This document shows positions 1 to 9,993 of a DNA stretch of 64,000 bases, piece after piece (within the stretch, counting starts at the first letter, position 1; each line of letters opens with the position of its first letter). The position numbers were made by a program, and so were the translations under genes. Where the stretch lies: assembly GCA_965218235.1 (NCBI GenBank), contig OZ244596.1, positions 2,170,001 through 2,234,000 on the forward strand, written 5' to 3'. This DNA is from CADCWK01 sp965218235. Its GTDB lineage: Bacteria > Chloroflexota > Chloroflexia > Thermomicrobiales > UBA6265. The notes beneath the pieces are model-generated. The model was given only the letters and a program-made list of their open reading frames with translations. It did not search any database and was not told the DNA's origin.

Positions 1-130
1 TGGGATTGCTATGCTTCAGCGTGTTCAAGATCGGCGGCGTGTTTCGGCATGACGGTTGTTCGAGTGCGTGCCACGCTGGACCGCTTTCGGGTTCTGACGC
101 TCGGGTTGGCGGGAGATCACGGATAGGATC

Positions 131-1708
131 ATGACGGTGAGCCAGGGAATGCGCGTGCCCGTGCCGGTCTCTCCTCGCGCTCGCCGCTTCCGCCGACCCA
201 GATTGACCGCCGCTCTCGCGATTACCATCGTTCGCATCGTCCTCCTGATGTGGTTCGTGGTGCTGCAGTCGCTTCACCTGAACATTGGTCTCGCCGACAA
301 CGGTGACTTTGATCGGATCATGGACTGGTATACATCGAAGCCATACGGCTTCACGACGGACAACCCACCGTCCGGTAGCGACGAGTGGTCTCGGCGCTTC
401 TTCAATTACTACCTGCCAGTGTGGGATCTGGACTTTCCCTTCACATCAGATGTCTACAGCTCAGCGCTCGTGCTGTGGTTTCCCGGAGTCATCGCCAATT
501 ATCTGTTCGTCTCTTCGAGCATCCTGTTTCTACCGATCGTCTCGCTGACGCCTCGCATCCTGGCCCTGCTCTCCATCATGGGGGTCTTTCGCTGGATCGA
601 CACCACCATCCTCGACGCGAAACGACGATTGGTCCTCTATCTGACGTTCGGATTGCCGCTGGTTGTGGCGCTGACGACCACAGATTACGTCGCCTATTTC
701 AACAGTTTCTTCCAGGATCCCGCTTCGCTGATCTTCCTGGTCGTGTTCGCCGTCGTGGCGCTGCATCATCGTCGCTGTCCCACCTGGAAAACGATGGCGC
801 TGGCTCTGATTGCCCTGGCGTTACTCTCCACCGCCAAGGCGTCCACCGCCTACCTCGCCATCGCCGGGATGGCGCTGCTCTGGCCATCACGACTCGTCGG
901 GCGGTGGCGAGGTGGCGCGGCTCTCTTGCTAACAGTGGCCGCTATTGGGCTGGCCGTTGGGGGACTGCGGGTTACGGAGCGTGCCAATAACGCGCAATAC
1001 ACCGAGTATCACGGGCTCTTTTTCGGCGCGCTCACCTTCAGTGATCATCCAGAGGAGCACTTGGCGCGGCTCGGCCTGGGCGACCTGGGACCGTGCGTGG
1101 GGCTGGGTGGGTTCACCGAGGAGGCCGCGGCCCTGAATTGCGTGACCCGAGCCAGCGCAACCACCCGCGCAGATACCGTTCGGGTGATCCTCTATGAACC
1201 GATCATCGCACCGCGGATGCTCTTGTACGCAGCACGCAACATGCAGGACCTCAGGTTGCCAGGCTTCGGGAAGTACGCGCTCAACGACCGTCCGGCGGGA
1301 GCCGATTCCGCGTCCGTCCGGGCGACGATGAATACGTGGTCGTTGGTCAAGCACTCCTGGTTTCCCAGAGGCACCTCGCTCTACGTCGCCCTTGCCCTCT
1401 ATGTGGCGTTGTTCAGTGCATCGCTTCGGTGGCGGTCCGTCCCACAGGAGTTGTCGATGCTTGGTCTTTTCGCCTGCCTGGCCACAGTGATGGATATGAC
1501 GGTCGCTATTCTCGGAGATGGCCGCCAGGAGATCACCAAGCATCTGGTCCTGGCCAACCTCCTGTTCGACCTGGCAAGCATCCTCGCACTCAGTGTTGCG
1601 GCGCTGGCTTTGTCGGGGCGGCGACAGGATGTGGACGTTTCGCTTCGCACTGGAGATGCTGTGGCTCGGGGTGAATCGGATCGAGGGCCACGCGGCGTCG
1701 AATCATGA
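131..1708 (+). CDS. Multi-pass membrane protein, possible GT-C glycosyltransferase
   Basis: A 525-residue integral membrane protein with a short basic N-terminus, a first membrane segment at about residues 27-50 and roughly nine to eleven hydrophobic segments in all. Just after the first segment comes an acidic stretch, ADNGDFDRIMDW, in what should be the first extracytoplasmic loop. GT-C transferases that use lipid-linked sugars carry their catalytic acidic residues at this place, and the NGDF pattern resembles WsfD-type glycan hexose transferases. The C-terminal 30 residues are charged and probably cytoplasmic. It stands alone, facing murA across a 357-nt gap. The membrane topology is clear; the transferase role is an inference from position and motif only, and an O-antigen-ligase-like or unrelated membrane protein is possible. 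Confidence 0.6.
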   Translation: MTVSQGMRVPVPVSPRARRFRRPRLTAALAITIVRIVLLMWFVVLQSLHLNIGLADNGDFDRIMDWYTSKPYGFTTDNPPSGSDEWSRRFFNYYLPVWDLDFPFTSDVYSSALVLWFPGVIANYLFVSSSILFLPIVSLTPRILALLSIMGVFRWIDTTILDAKRRLVLYLTFGLPLVVALTTTDYVAYFNSFFQDPASLIFLVVFAVVALHHRRCPTWKTMALALIALALLSTAKASTAYLAIAGMALLWPSRLVGRWRGGAALLLTVAAIGLAVGGLRVTERANNAQYTEYHGLFFGALTFSDHPEEHLARLGLGDLGPCVGLGGFTEEAAALNCVTRASATTRADTVRVILYEPIIAPRMLLYAARNMQDLRLPGFGKYALNDRPAGADSASVRATMNTWSLVKHSWFPRGTSLYVALALYVALFSASLRWRSVPQELSMLGLFACLATVMDMTVAILGDGRQEITKHLVLANLLFDLASILALSVAALALSGRRQDVDVSLRTGDAVARGESDRGPRGVES

Positions 1709-2065
1709 TTTCGATTCGAGGACAGCCGAAGGGGTGGGGTCCGATCCCAGAATCGAGCGGCTCCTGGCACTTGGCAGTGACGACCGGGACGTCATGCGTC
1801 ATGACCTCACGCCCAGGGGAAGGAGAGCGAATGTCGAGCGGGCTGACGATTCAGGTCTCCTACGGATGGATCGGGGGTACCGCATGCTCGCCTGGCCCGT
1901 CAGGATGTCGTTTCCTGTTACCCGATCTGCCGTGTTCAGGCGGGTCGGACCGCTGACATCTGACGTTTCGATTGGGGGGAGCAAAGGCCGCCTGATGGGA
2001 AAAATGGGTGCGCCGTCACGATTCGGGTTCCCCCTGAATCACTGGTCATGCTGTTGCCCTGGTCG
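1709..2065. other. Intergenic gap between convergent genes
   Basis: This 357-nt gap separates the convergent membrane protein gene and murA. It holds only a short inverted repeat (GTCATG, 3-nt loop, CATGAC at 1791-1805). I see no convincing terminator with a T-run, tRNA or small gene. Confidence 0.5.
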
Positions 2066-3484
2066 CTACGTATCGTTCAGTTCGGTCGACGTCCGTTCCA
2101 GGATCGTAATATCCGCACCGACGCGCTGGAGGGTCGGGACGAGGTCCTCGTAGCCGCGGTCGAGGTGATGGACGCCGGTCACGATCGTGTCGCCCTCCGC
2201 GACCAGCCCGGCGAGAACGACGGCCGCGCCAGCCCGGATGTCCCGGGCGGGGACCGTAGCGCCCCGCAGGCGGGCCGGGCCGGTGAATTCGGCCCGGACG
2301 CCCATCTCGACGGTGATGTCGGCTCCCATTACCTTCAGGTCCTGGATGTAGCGCAGCCGGTCCTCGTAGACCCGCTCGTGCAGCCGCGAGATCCCGTTGC
2401 ACTGCGTCAGGAGCACGGCCATGACGGCCTGCTGGTCGGTCGGGAAGCCAGGGTAGGGGAGCGCCTGGATGTCGAGCGGCCGGAGGCTGCCGTTGCCCCG
2501 GACGAAGAGCGTCTCGTCGTCGACCAGGACCGTCGCGCCAGCCTCGCGGAGCTTGAACGTCACGGGCAGGAGGTCCGACCCCTTGACGCCCTTGATCATC
2601 AGCTCGCCCTCGGTGATGACCGCCGCGATCGCGTATGTCCCGGCGACGAGGCGGTCGGGCATGATCCGCTCGTAGGCGCCGTGCAGCCGGTTAACGCCGT
2701 TGATCGTGATGATCGGCGTGCCGAGACCGGTGATGTCGGCGCCCATCCGGTTGAGCATCGTCCCGAAGGCGATGATCTCCGGCTCGCAGGCGGCGTTGAC
2801 GATCGTCGTCGTTCCGCTGGCCAGCACGGCCGCCATGAGCAGGTTCTCGGTCCCGGTATGGGTCGGGTAGTCGAGGAAGATTGCCTTGCCCTCGAGCCGG
2901 TCGCAGGTGAGGAGCTTGCGACCGTCGGGCTGCTGCGCGACTTCGGCGCCCATCGCGACGAAGCCCCGGATCGTAACGTCGATCGGGCGGGCGCCGATGT
3001 CGTCGCCACCGGCGATCACGGTCAGGACCTGGCCGTGGCGGGCGAGCAGCGGCCCCATCAGCAGGATCGACGCCCGCATCGCCTGGCCCAGGTAGCGGGA
3101 GATGTCGCCGGACGTGACCGAACTGGCCTGGACGTGGACGCGCTTCCGGTTTCGGGCGAGCTCACCGAAGAAGTCGGCCCCGGTCGGGTCAGGCGAGACC
3201 GACGCGCCGAGTTCCCGAAGGAGTCGGAGCATCGTCCGGGTATCCTCGATCGCCGGCATGTTCTCGAAGACGCAGGGCTCATCCGTGAGTAGAGCGGCGG
3301 TCAGGGCTGGCAGTCCGAGGTTCTTCGACCCGCCGATCCGGATCTCTCCGGACAGCGGTTGACCACCTCTGATCCGGATCGCGTCGCCGCTGGCCGTCTG
3401 GCCGGCGATAAAGGTCTGATCGGCGTTGATGACGGCCGGCCGAACGGCAGGGTACAGCGTGGCCATCGGGCTCGAATCGCTCAT
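2066..3484 (-). CDS. murA: UDP-N-acetylglucosamine 1-carboxyvinyltransferase with Cys-to-Asp active site
   Basis: MurA transfers enolpyruvate from PEP to UDP-GlcNAc, the first committed step of peptidoglycan synthesis in the cytoplasm. The ATG at 3484 is chosen because a GAGGAG ribosome site lies just upstream; this gives 472 residues with an N-terminal extension of about 35 residues. The GSKN lysine motif (about residue 54), the RASI motif and the PTDQQA aspartate motif of EPSP-synthase-fold enzymes are present. The catalytic loop reads GGDDIGARP (D161), where most MurA proteins have GGC-x-IGARP. The Cys-to-Asp form is active and fosfomycin-insensitive in mycobacteria and chlamydiae. It follows atpC by 153 nt on the same strand, so read-through from the ATP synthase operon is likely. 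Confidence 0.97.
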   Translation of the reverse strand: MSDSSPMATLYPAVRPAVINADQTFIAGQTASGDAIRIRGGQPLSGEIRIGGSKNLGLPALTAALLTDEPCVFENMPAIEDTRTMLRLLRELGASVSPDPTGADFFGELARNRKRVHVQASSVTSGDISRYLGQAMRASILLMGPLLARHGQVLTVIAGGDDIGARPIDVTIRGFVAMGAEVAQQPDGRKLLTCDRLEGKAIFLDYPTHTGTENLLMAAVLASGTTTIVNAACEPEIIAFGTMLNRMGADITGLGTPIITINGVNRLHGAYERIMPDRLVAGTYAIAAVITEGELMIKGVKGSDLLPVTFKLREAGATVLVDDETLFVRGNGSLRPLDIQALPYPGFPTDQQAVMAVLLTQCNGISRLHERVYEDRLRYIQDLKVMGADITVEMGVRAEFTGPARLRGATVPARDIRAGAAVVLAGLVAEGDTIVTGVHHLDRGYEDLVPTLQRVGADITILERTSTELNDT

Positions 3485-3637
3485 ATTTGGCGTGCTCCTC
3501 GGTGCGTGTCCGCGAGCCACCATGATGACCGCCCCGGACCACCTGGCGCAAGGCGCATCTCACCGTCCGACGACGCGACGAGGGCGCCCGCCCAGGCGGA
3601 TGCCCTCGTCAGCGTGGCGTCGACCGGCGGACCGAAG

Positions 3638-4069
3638 CTAACTGCTGCTCCCAGGTCGCCGCCGGCGACCACCCAGGCGGACCCGAACCGCTGCCTGAGC
3701 CAGGGCCGCTTCGGCCGCGGCTGCATCTTCGGCGCTGCTGTTGCCCCGGTTAGCCAGCGTTTCCTGCGCCCGGCGACGGGCCTCCTCGGCGGAGGCCAGG
3801 TCGATCTCGTCGGTTCGCTCGACGGCGTCGGCAAGGATCAGGACCTTGCCGTCCTTGACCTCCAGAAAACCACCGAAGATGACCAGCGATTCCTCCTGGC
3901 CGCCCTTCTTGATCCGGAGTTCGCCAGGAGCGAGCGGCGTGACCAGCGGAGAGTGACGCGGGAGGATACCCAGCAAGCCCTCGGTGCCGGCCGCGACCAC
4001 CATGTCGATGTCCGTCTCGTTGTAGATCCGGCGCTCGCCGGTGACGATCTCGACCGTCAGCTTGGCCAT
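3638..4069 (-). CDS. atpC: ATP synthase F1 epsilon subunit
   Basis: The epsilon subunit is part of the central stalk of F1 and modulates ATPase activity. The N-terminal beta-sandwich is clear (MAKLTVEIVTGERRIYNE, then GILPRHSPLVTPLAPGEL), followed by the C-terminal helical hairpin at about residues 88-130. The ATG at 4069 follows a GGGAGAG ribosome site; a GTG four codons upstream would run through that site and is less likely. The protein is 143 residues, slightly longer than usual because of an Arg-rich tail (GGRRRRPGSSS). It is the last gene of the atp operon, 79 nt after atpD. Confidence 0.95.
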   Translation of the reverse strand: MAKLTVEIVTGERRIYNETDIDMVVAAGTEGLLGILPRHSPLVTPLAPGELRIKKGGQEESLVIFGGFLEVKDGKVLILADAVERTDEIDLASAEEARRRAQETLANRGNSSAEDAAAAEAALAQAAVRVRLGGRRRRPGSSS

Positions 4070-4148
4070 TTTCTCTCCCACTCAGCCGCCCACCCCTCGG
4101 AGTACGGGGGGCGGCGGCTCGGTCGGTCGGGACTGGGTTCCGCGGACG

Positions 4149-5633
4149 TTACGAGGTGCTCATCTTCTCGGCCTTGGCGACGACCGAGTCGATGTCGCCG
4201 GCGTACATGAAGGCACCTTCCGGGAGGTCGTCGTACTTGCCGGAGAGGATCTCCGCGAACGAGCGGACGGTATCCTCGCGGCTGACGTAAACGCCGGGGG
4301 TTCCGGTGAAGACCTCGGCCGTGAAGAACGGCTGCGAGAAGAAGCGCTCGATCCGGCGGGCCCGGGCGACGATCTGCTTGTCCTCGTCGGACAGCTCCTC
4401 GACGCCGAGGATGGCGATGATGTCCTGCAGGTCGCGGTAGCGCTGCAGGACCGACTGGACGCCGCGGGCGACCCGGTAGTGCTCGTCGCCGACGATCAGT
4501 GGGTCGAGGATCCGCGATGTGGAGCCGAGCGGGTCGACGGCCGGGTAGATCCCGCGCTCGGCGATCGGCCGCTCCAGCGCGACCGTGGCGTCGAGGTGGG
4601 CGAAGGTCGTGGCCGGAGCTGGGTCGGTGTAGTCGTCGGCGGGGACGTAGACGGCCTGGACCGACGTGACGGAACCGGTTCGGGTCGAGGTGATCCGCTC
4701 CTGGAGCTGACCCATCTCGGTGGCGAGCGTCGGCTGGTAGCCGACGGCGCTCGGCATCCGGCCGAGGAGGGCAGAGACTTCCGAGCCGGCCTGGACGAAC
4801 CGGAAGATGTTGTCGATGAAGAGGAGGACGTCGCGGCCCTCGTCCCGGAAGTACTCGGCCATGGTCATGCCGGCCAGACCGACCCGGAGCCGGGCACCCG
4901 GCGGCTCGTTCATCTGGCCGAAGACCATGACCGTCTTGTCCAGCACGCCCGAGGTCGCCATCTCGGCGTAGAGCGCCGTCCCCTCACGGGTCCGCTCACC
5001 GACGCCGACGAAGACGGAGAAGCCACCGTGCTCAGCGGCGATGTTCCGGATCAGCTCGGTGATCGTGACCGTCTTGCCGACGCCGGCGCCCCCGAAGATG
5101 CCGGTCTTGCCGCCCTTGGTAAACGGCGCGATCAGGTCAATGACCTTGATGCCAGTCTCGAAGATCTCCAAAGACGACGCCTGCTCCTCGAAGCTCGGGG
5201 AGGGACGGTGAATCGGCCAGCGCTGCACCCCTTCCGGCGTCGGCTTGTTGTCGATCGGGTCGCCGGTGACGTTGAAGATCCGGCCGAGGGTCTCCGGTCC
5301 GACCGGAACGGCGATCGGCTGGCCGGTGTCCCGGACCTCCATCCCGCGGACAAGGCCATCGGTCGTGCTCATGGCGACGGCGCGGACGGCGTCGTTGCCG
5401 AGGTGGTTCTGAACCTCGAGGACGAGTGTCCCGCCGTTCGGCTGGGTCACCTCGAGGGCGTTGTAGATTTCGGGGAGGTGATCGGTCTGGAACTCGACGT
5501 CGACCACCGTGCCGGTGATCTGGAGAACGGTTCCGATGGCCGTGGCGTCACCCAAACCATCGACGGCCGGAGTATTGGCCTTTGTCGCGGTTGTGGTCGA
5601 GGCCATGACGGGCTGGGACGAGGTAGCGGCCAT
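4149..5633 (-). CDS. atpD: ATP synthase F1 beta subunit
   Basis: This is the catalytic subunit of F1. It has the beta-barrel N-terminal domain, the P-loop GGAGVGKTVTI, the GERTREG segment, the Walker B region LLFIDNIFRF, and the DELSEEDK-type C-terminal helix seen here as EELSDEDK. At 494 residues it is about 20-25 longer than typical because of a Ser/Thr/Ala-rich N-terminal extension before GTVLQITGTVVDVEF. The start at 5633 has GAGAGGAG six nucleotides upstream. It lies between atpG (82 nt) and atpC. Confidence 0.99.
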   Translation of the reverse strand: MAATSSQPVMASTTTATKANTPAVDGLGDATAIGTVLQITGTVVDVEFQTDHLPEIYNALEVTQPNGGTLVLEVQNHLGNDAVRAVAMSTTDGLVRGMEVRDTGQPIAVPVGPETLGRIFNVTGDPIDNKPTPEGVQRWPIHRPSPSFEEQASSLEIFETGIKVIDLIAPFTKGGKTGIFGGAGVGKTVTITELIRNIAAEHGGFSVFVGVGERTREGTALYAEMATSGVLDKTVMVFGQMNEPPGARLRVGLAGMTMAEYFRDEGRDVLLFIDNIFRFVQAGSEVSALLGRMPSAVGYQPTLATEMGQLQERITSTRTGSVTSVQAVYVPADDYTDPAPATTFAHLDATVALERPIAERGIYPAVDPLGSTSRILDPLIVGDEHYRVARGVQSVLQRYRDLQDIIAILGVEELSDEDKQIVARARRIERFFSQPFFTAEVFTGTPGVYVSREDTVRSFAEILSGKYDDLPEGAFMYAGDIDSVVAKAEKMSTS

Positions 5634-5715
5634 GTGTGGCTCCTCTCGGTCTGGCGGGCGGCTTGCCGGTTCCGTCAGTCCTGTGGTCAGATGATGATTC
5701 CCAACGTATCACGGG

Positions 5716-6582
5716 TTAGCGGGAAGCCGACGCGCCAGCCGAGATCTCCGCGACCTCATTGGTGATCGACGCCTGGCGGACCTTGTTGTAGGTCAGCGAG
5801 AGATCTTTCCCGAGATCCCGTGCATTGTCGGACGCGGCGCGCATGGCGACCATCCGGGCCGAGAACTCGGACGCGACCGTGTCGAGCACCGCCTGAAAGA
5901 CCAGCCCCTCGACGTAGCGCGGGAGCAGCTCGTTCAGGACGGTCTCCTGGTCGGGCTCGAAGATGTATCCCTGGTAGCGGCCCGTCGACTCCGGCCGGAC
6001 GACCGGCAGGAGCTGGATCACTTCCGGGACCTGGGATAGCGTGTTCTGGAAGCGCGGGAACACGAGATGGACCGAGTCGACCTTTCCGGCCGTGAAATCC
6101 TCGATCGCGACCTGGACCGCCGGCCGGATCGTGGCGATCGCCGGCTGGTTGCCAAGCCCGATCACCTCCGCGACGATGTTGCGCCGGGTGCGGCTCATGA
6201 AGTCGCGGCCCTTCTTGCCGATTGTGATGAACTCGACCGGGTCGTTGCCGGCCTCCTCGCGGAGGAAGCGGCCGACCCGCCGGAGAATGTTGGAGTTGAG
6301 CGGTCCGGCCAGCCCCTTGTCGGGCGTGACGAGGATCACGGCGCGGTTCCGGATCGGGCGTTCGACGAGGAGCGGGTAGAACCGCGCGGCCTCGCTGTTC
6401 GAGACCCCCGCGGCCAGGTCACCGAGCATGACCGTCAGCGCCTCGGTGTAGGGGCGGCTGGCGAGGACCTGATTCTGCGCGCGCCGCATCCGCGACGCGG
6501 CGACCGTCTCCATCGCCCTGGTGATCTTGGCGATGTTGGCGACGCTGCGGATGCGGCGCCGGATTTCTCGTGTCGAGGCCAT
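5716..6582 (-). CDS. atpG: ATP synthase F1 gamma subunit
   Basis: The gamma subunit is the rotary shaft inside the alpha3beta3 ring. The family N-terminus MASTREIRRRIRSV-NIAKITRAMETVA and the C-terminal RMVAMRAASDNA and LTYNKVRQASITNEVAEI motifs are both present. Its 288 residues are the normal length. A GGGAGGGGCG ribosome site precedes the ATG at 6582. It sits 78 nt after atpA in the operon. Confidence 0.98.
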   Translation of the reverse strand: MASTREIRRRIRSVANIAKITRAMETVAASRMRRAQNQVLASRPYTEALTVMLGDLAAGVSNSEAARFYPLLVERPIRNRAVILVTPDKGLAGPLNSNILRRVGRFLREEAGNDPVEFITIGKKGRDFMSRTRRNIVAEVIGLGNQPAIATIRPAVQVAIEDFTAGKVDSVHLVFPRFQNTLSQVPEVIQLLPVVRPESTGRYQGYIFEPDQETVLNELLPRYVEGLVFQAVLDTVASEFSARMVAMRAASDNARDLGKDLSLTYNKVRQASITNEVAEISAGASASR

Positions 6583-6660
6583 CGCCCCTCCCGGACTGCT
6601 GGAAGCGATGGTGCGCGGCTCGGGCCAGAATCAATGGTCGGCGGCGCACCGGCAGACGAA

Positions 6661-8187
<1,527 letters not shown>

Positions 8188-8241
8188 AACTGTCTGGTCC
8201 TCTCAATCCGATCGAACGGTGGGTGGGGGTTGCGGGACGGG

Positions 8242-8778
8242 CTAGCCGCTGACGGCCGCGAGCCGAAGGCGTAGTGCCCGAAGCTTGGTCCGGACGCTGC
8301 CATCGAAGAGGGAGTCGCCGACCCGGGCGACGATCCCTCCAATGATATCCGGGTCGACCAGCAACCGAAGCTCGATCTGCTTGCCCGTCAGTTTGGCGAG
8401 CTGGGTCCGGATGGTGCGCTCGTCCTCGGGCGAGACCGGTTCGGCGGTGGTGACATAGGCGACCGCCACCCCCTGCTGGTCCAGCCAGGCCTCCGTGAAG
8501 TGCTGGTAGATGTCCGGGATCTCCCTGATTCGCCGGTGCGAGATCAGGACCTGGACGAGATTGTGAGCGGCCGGGAAGGTGTCCCCAATGAGGTCGTCCA
8601 TCGTCCGGCGCTTCTCGCTGGCCGGGACGCCGGGGTTGAGGAGGATGCTCTTTGCCTGTGGGTTCTCGAAGGCCAGCGCCAGGCGACCGAGCACCTCGTC
8701 CCAGGCTTCGAAGGAGTTGGTGTCCCTGGCCAGCGAGATGATCGCTTCGGCGTATCGTCTGGACGCGGTGCGTGCCAT
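8242..8778 (-). CDS. atpH: ATP synthase F1 delta subunit
   Basis: The delta subunit links the b-subunit stator stalk to the top of F1. It shows the family pattern: N-terminal helical domain (RRYAEAIISLA), then the C-terminal signature LRLLVDPDIIGGIVARVGDSLFDGSVRTKL. Its 178 residues are the usual length. A GAGGATC ribosome site lies about 7 nt before the ATG at 8778. It is 168 nt downstream of atpF. Confidence 0.97.
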   Translation of the reverse strand: MARTASRRYAEAIISLARDTNSFEAWDEVLGRLALAFENPQAKSILLNPGVPASEKRRTMDDLIGDTFPAAHNLVQVLISHRRIREIPDIYQHFTEAWLDQQGVAVAYVTTAEPVSPEDERTIRTQLAKLTGKQIELRLLVDPDIIGGIVARVGDSLFDGSVRTKLRALRLRLAAVSG

Positions 8779-8946
8779 GATTTGATCCTCGCGATGGGTC
8801 GGGCTGGCCCGTGGTCTACATCGTCCATATAGCCGTCTGGCGCCTCACCGGTCGGTCGGGGGCAGGAGCCCGTCAACCCGATCAGTCAGACGCCAGCCAG
8901 TCGCCTGGGATTCCGAGAACCGCTGCTCGGTCATGCCGGCGCCGGT

Positions 8947-9453
8947 CTAGTCGCTGGTCGCGGCTGGTTGGCCGGCCTCGGTCAGCGTTTCCTGAATCAG
9001 CGCGGACTGGGCCGCCGGATCGAGGTTGCGCTGGACGATCTTGCCGGCCGCCGTCACGGCGAGGTCAGCGATCTCCTGACGGAGCTGTTGCCGCGCCTGG
9101 TTCGTTTCCTGGCGGAGCGACTCCTGCGCTCGATTCAGGTACTCATCGGCCTGCTTGCCGGCTTCCTCTCGCGCCCGCGCGAGCGTCGCCTCGCTGGCCT
9201 GCCGGGCGTTGGCGGCAATCTGCTGCGCCTCCTGCCTGGCCTCGGTCAGCAGTTGCTCGTTACGGGCTTCGGTCTGGTTCAGCTCGGCCCGCATCTGCTC
9301 GACGGCCTGCATGCTCGACCGGATGCGGTCGGTGCGAGCGTCGAGACGGGTGACGATCGGCTTGAGGGCGTACCGCCAGAAGAGATAGACGAAGATGATG
9401 AAGGTGATGATCTGGGCGATCAGGTTCCAGACGTTGATTCCGATCTCTGACAT
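8947..9453 (-). CDS. atpF: ATP synthase Fo b subunit
   Basis: This is the peripheral stalk subunit: one N-terminal membrane helix (about residues 8-28, LIAQIITFIIFVYLFWRY) followed by a long charged coiled coil rich in Gln, Glu, Arg and Ala to about residue 145. At 168 residues it is the normal size for a single-b-type synthase; no second b-prime gene is present, so a b2 homodimer is expected. A strong AAAGGAGGT site precedes the ATG at 9453. Confidence 0.96.
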   Translation of the reverse strand: MSEIGINVWNLIAQIITFIIFVYLFWRYALKPIVTRLDARTDRIRSSMQAVEQMRAELNQTEARNEQLLTEARQEAQQIAANARQASEATLARAREEAGKQADEYLNRAQESLRQETNQARQQLRQEIADLAVTAAGKIVQRNLDPAAQSALIQETLTEAGQPAATSD

Positions 9454-9558
9454 GAAGCCGTCAACCTCCTTTCCGTGATCCCTCTCCCGTGTCGTTTGGC
9501 CGGACTGGCGACGCGCAGGGAGCGTGGGCGATGGCCCCGGCGCCTTGTGCCACGGTCC

Positions 9559-9789
9559 TTACAGGACGAAGAGGATCAGGATGCAGATGACCAGGGCGTA
9601 GATCGTGATGGCTTCGGCAAGACCGGCGCCGATGTACATCAGGGTCTGAACCTGACCGGACGCATCCGGGTTGCGGCCGATGGCCTCGATGGCCCCCTTG
9701 AAGACGAGACCGACGCCAACGCCTGGGCCGATCGCGCCGAGACCAATCGCAAGGCCGCCGGCGATCAAACGAAGTCCTTCGTTATCCAT
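9559..9789 (-). CDS. atpE: ATP synthase Fo c subunit (proton-type ligands)
   Basis: This is the 76-residue rotor-ring proteolipid: two membrane helices joined by the polar loop RNPDASGQ. The ion-binding carboxylate is E59 in AGLAEAITIYALVI. In the Na-binding rings the first helix has Gln in GPGVGQG and the Glu is followed by Ser or Thr; here these are Val (GPGVGVG) and Ala, so a proton-coupled ring is inferred. It lies 204 nt after atpB, a gap that contains a very strong hairpin (9915-9971). Confidence 0.98.
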   Translation of the reverse strand: MDNEGLRLIAGGLAIGLGAIGPGVGVGLVFKGAIEAIGRNPDASGQVQTLMYIGAGLAEAITIYALVICILILFVL

Positions 9790-9914
9790 GTTGCCGTTTC
9801 CCTCTCATCTGCGGTCCGGCTGGCCGGCCGCGTTCACCGGGCTCCTGTCGAGCTCTCGGCACATCAGTCGATCGTTTCGCCGACCACGGGGATGGGCCGT
9901 GGTCGTTGCTTGTC

Positions 9915-9971
9915 CCCTCTGCCCATCGAGCGGGATACGGTTGGGCGGCATCCCGCTCGATGGGCACAGAG
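9915..9971 (-). promoter_or_regulatory. Long perfect hairpin in the atpB-atpE spacer
   Basis: A 17-bp perfect inverted repeat (arms 9919-9935 and 9949-9965, 13-nt loop) lies in the atp transcript between atpB and atpE. An outer CCTCTG/CAGAGG pairing (9915-9920 with 9966-9971) can lengthen it with a 2-nt bulge. There is no T-run on either side, so an RNA processing or stabilising element that raises expression of atpE relative to atpB is more likely than a terminator. The structure is seen directly; the role is inferred. Confidence 0.75.
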
Positions 9972-9993
9972 GCCGGATCAGGTCAGGTGCTGC

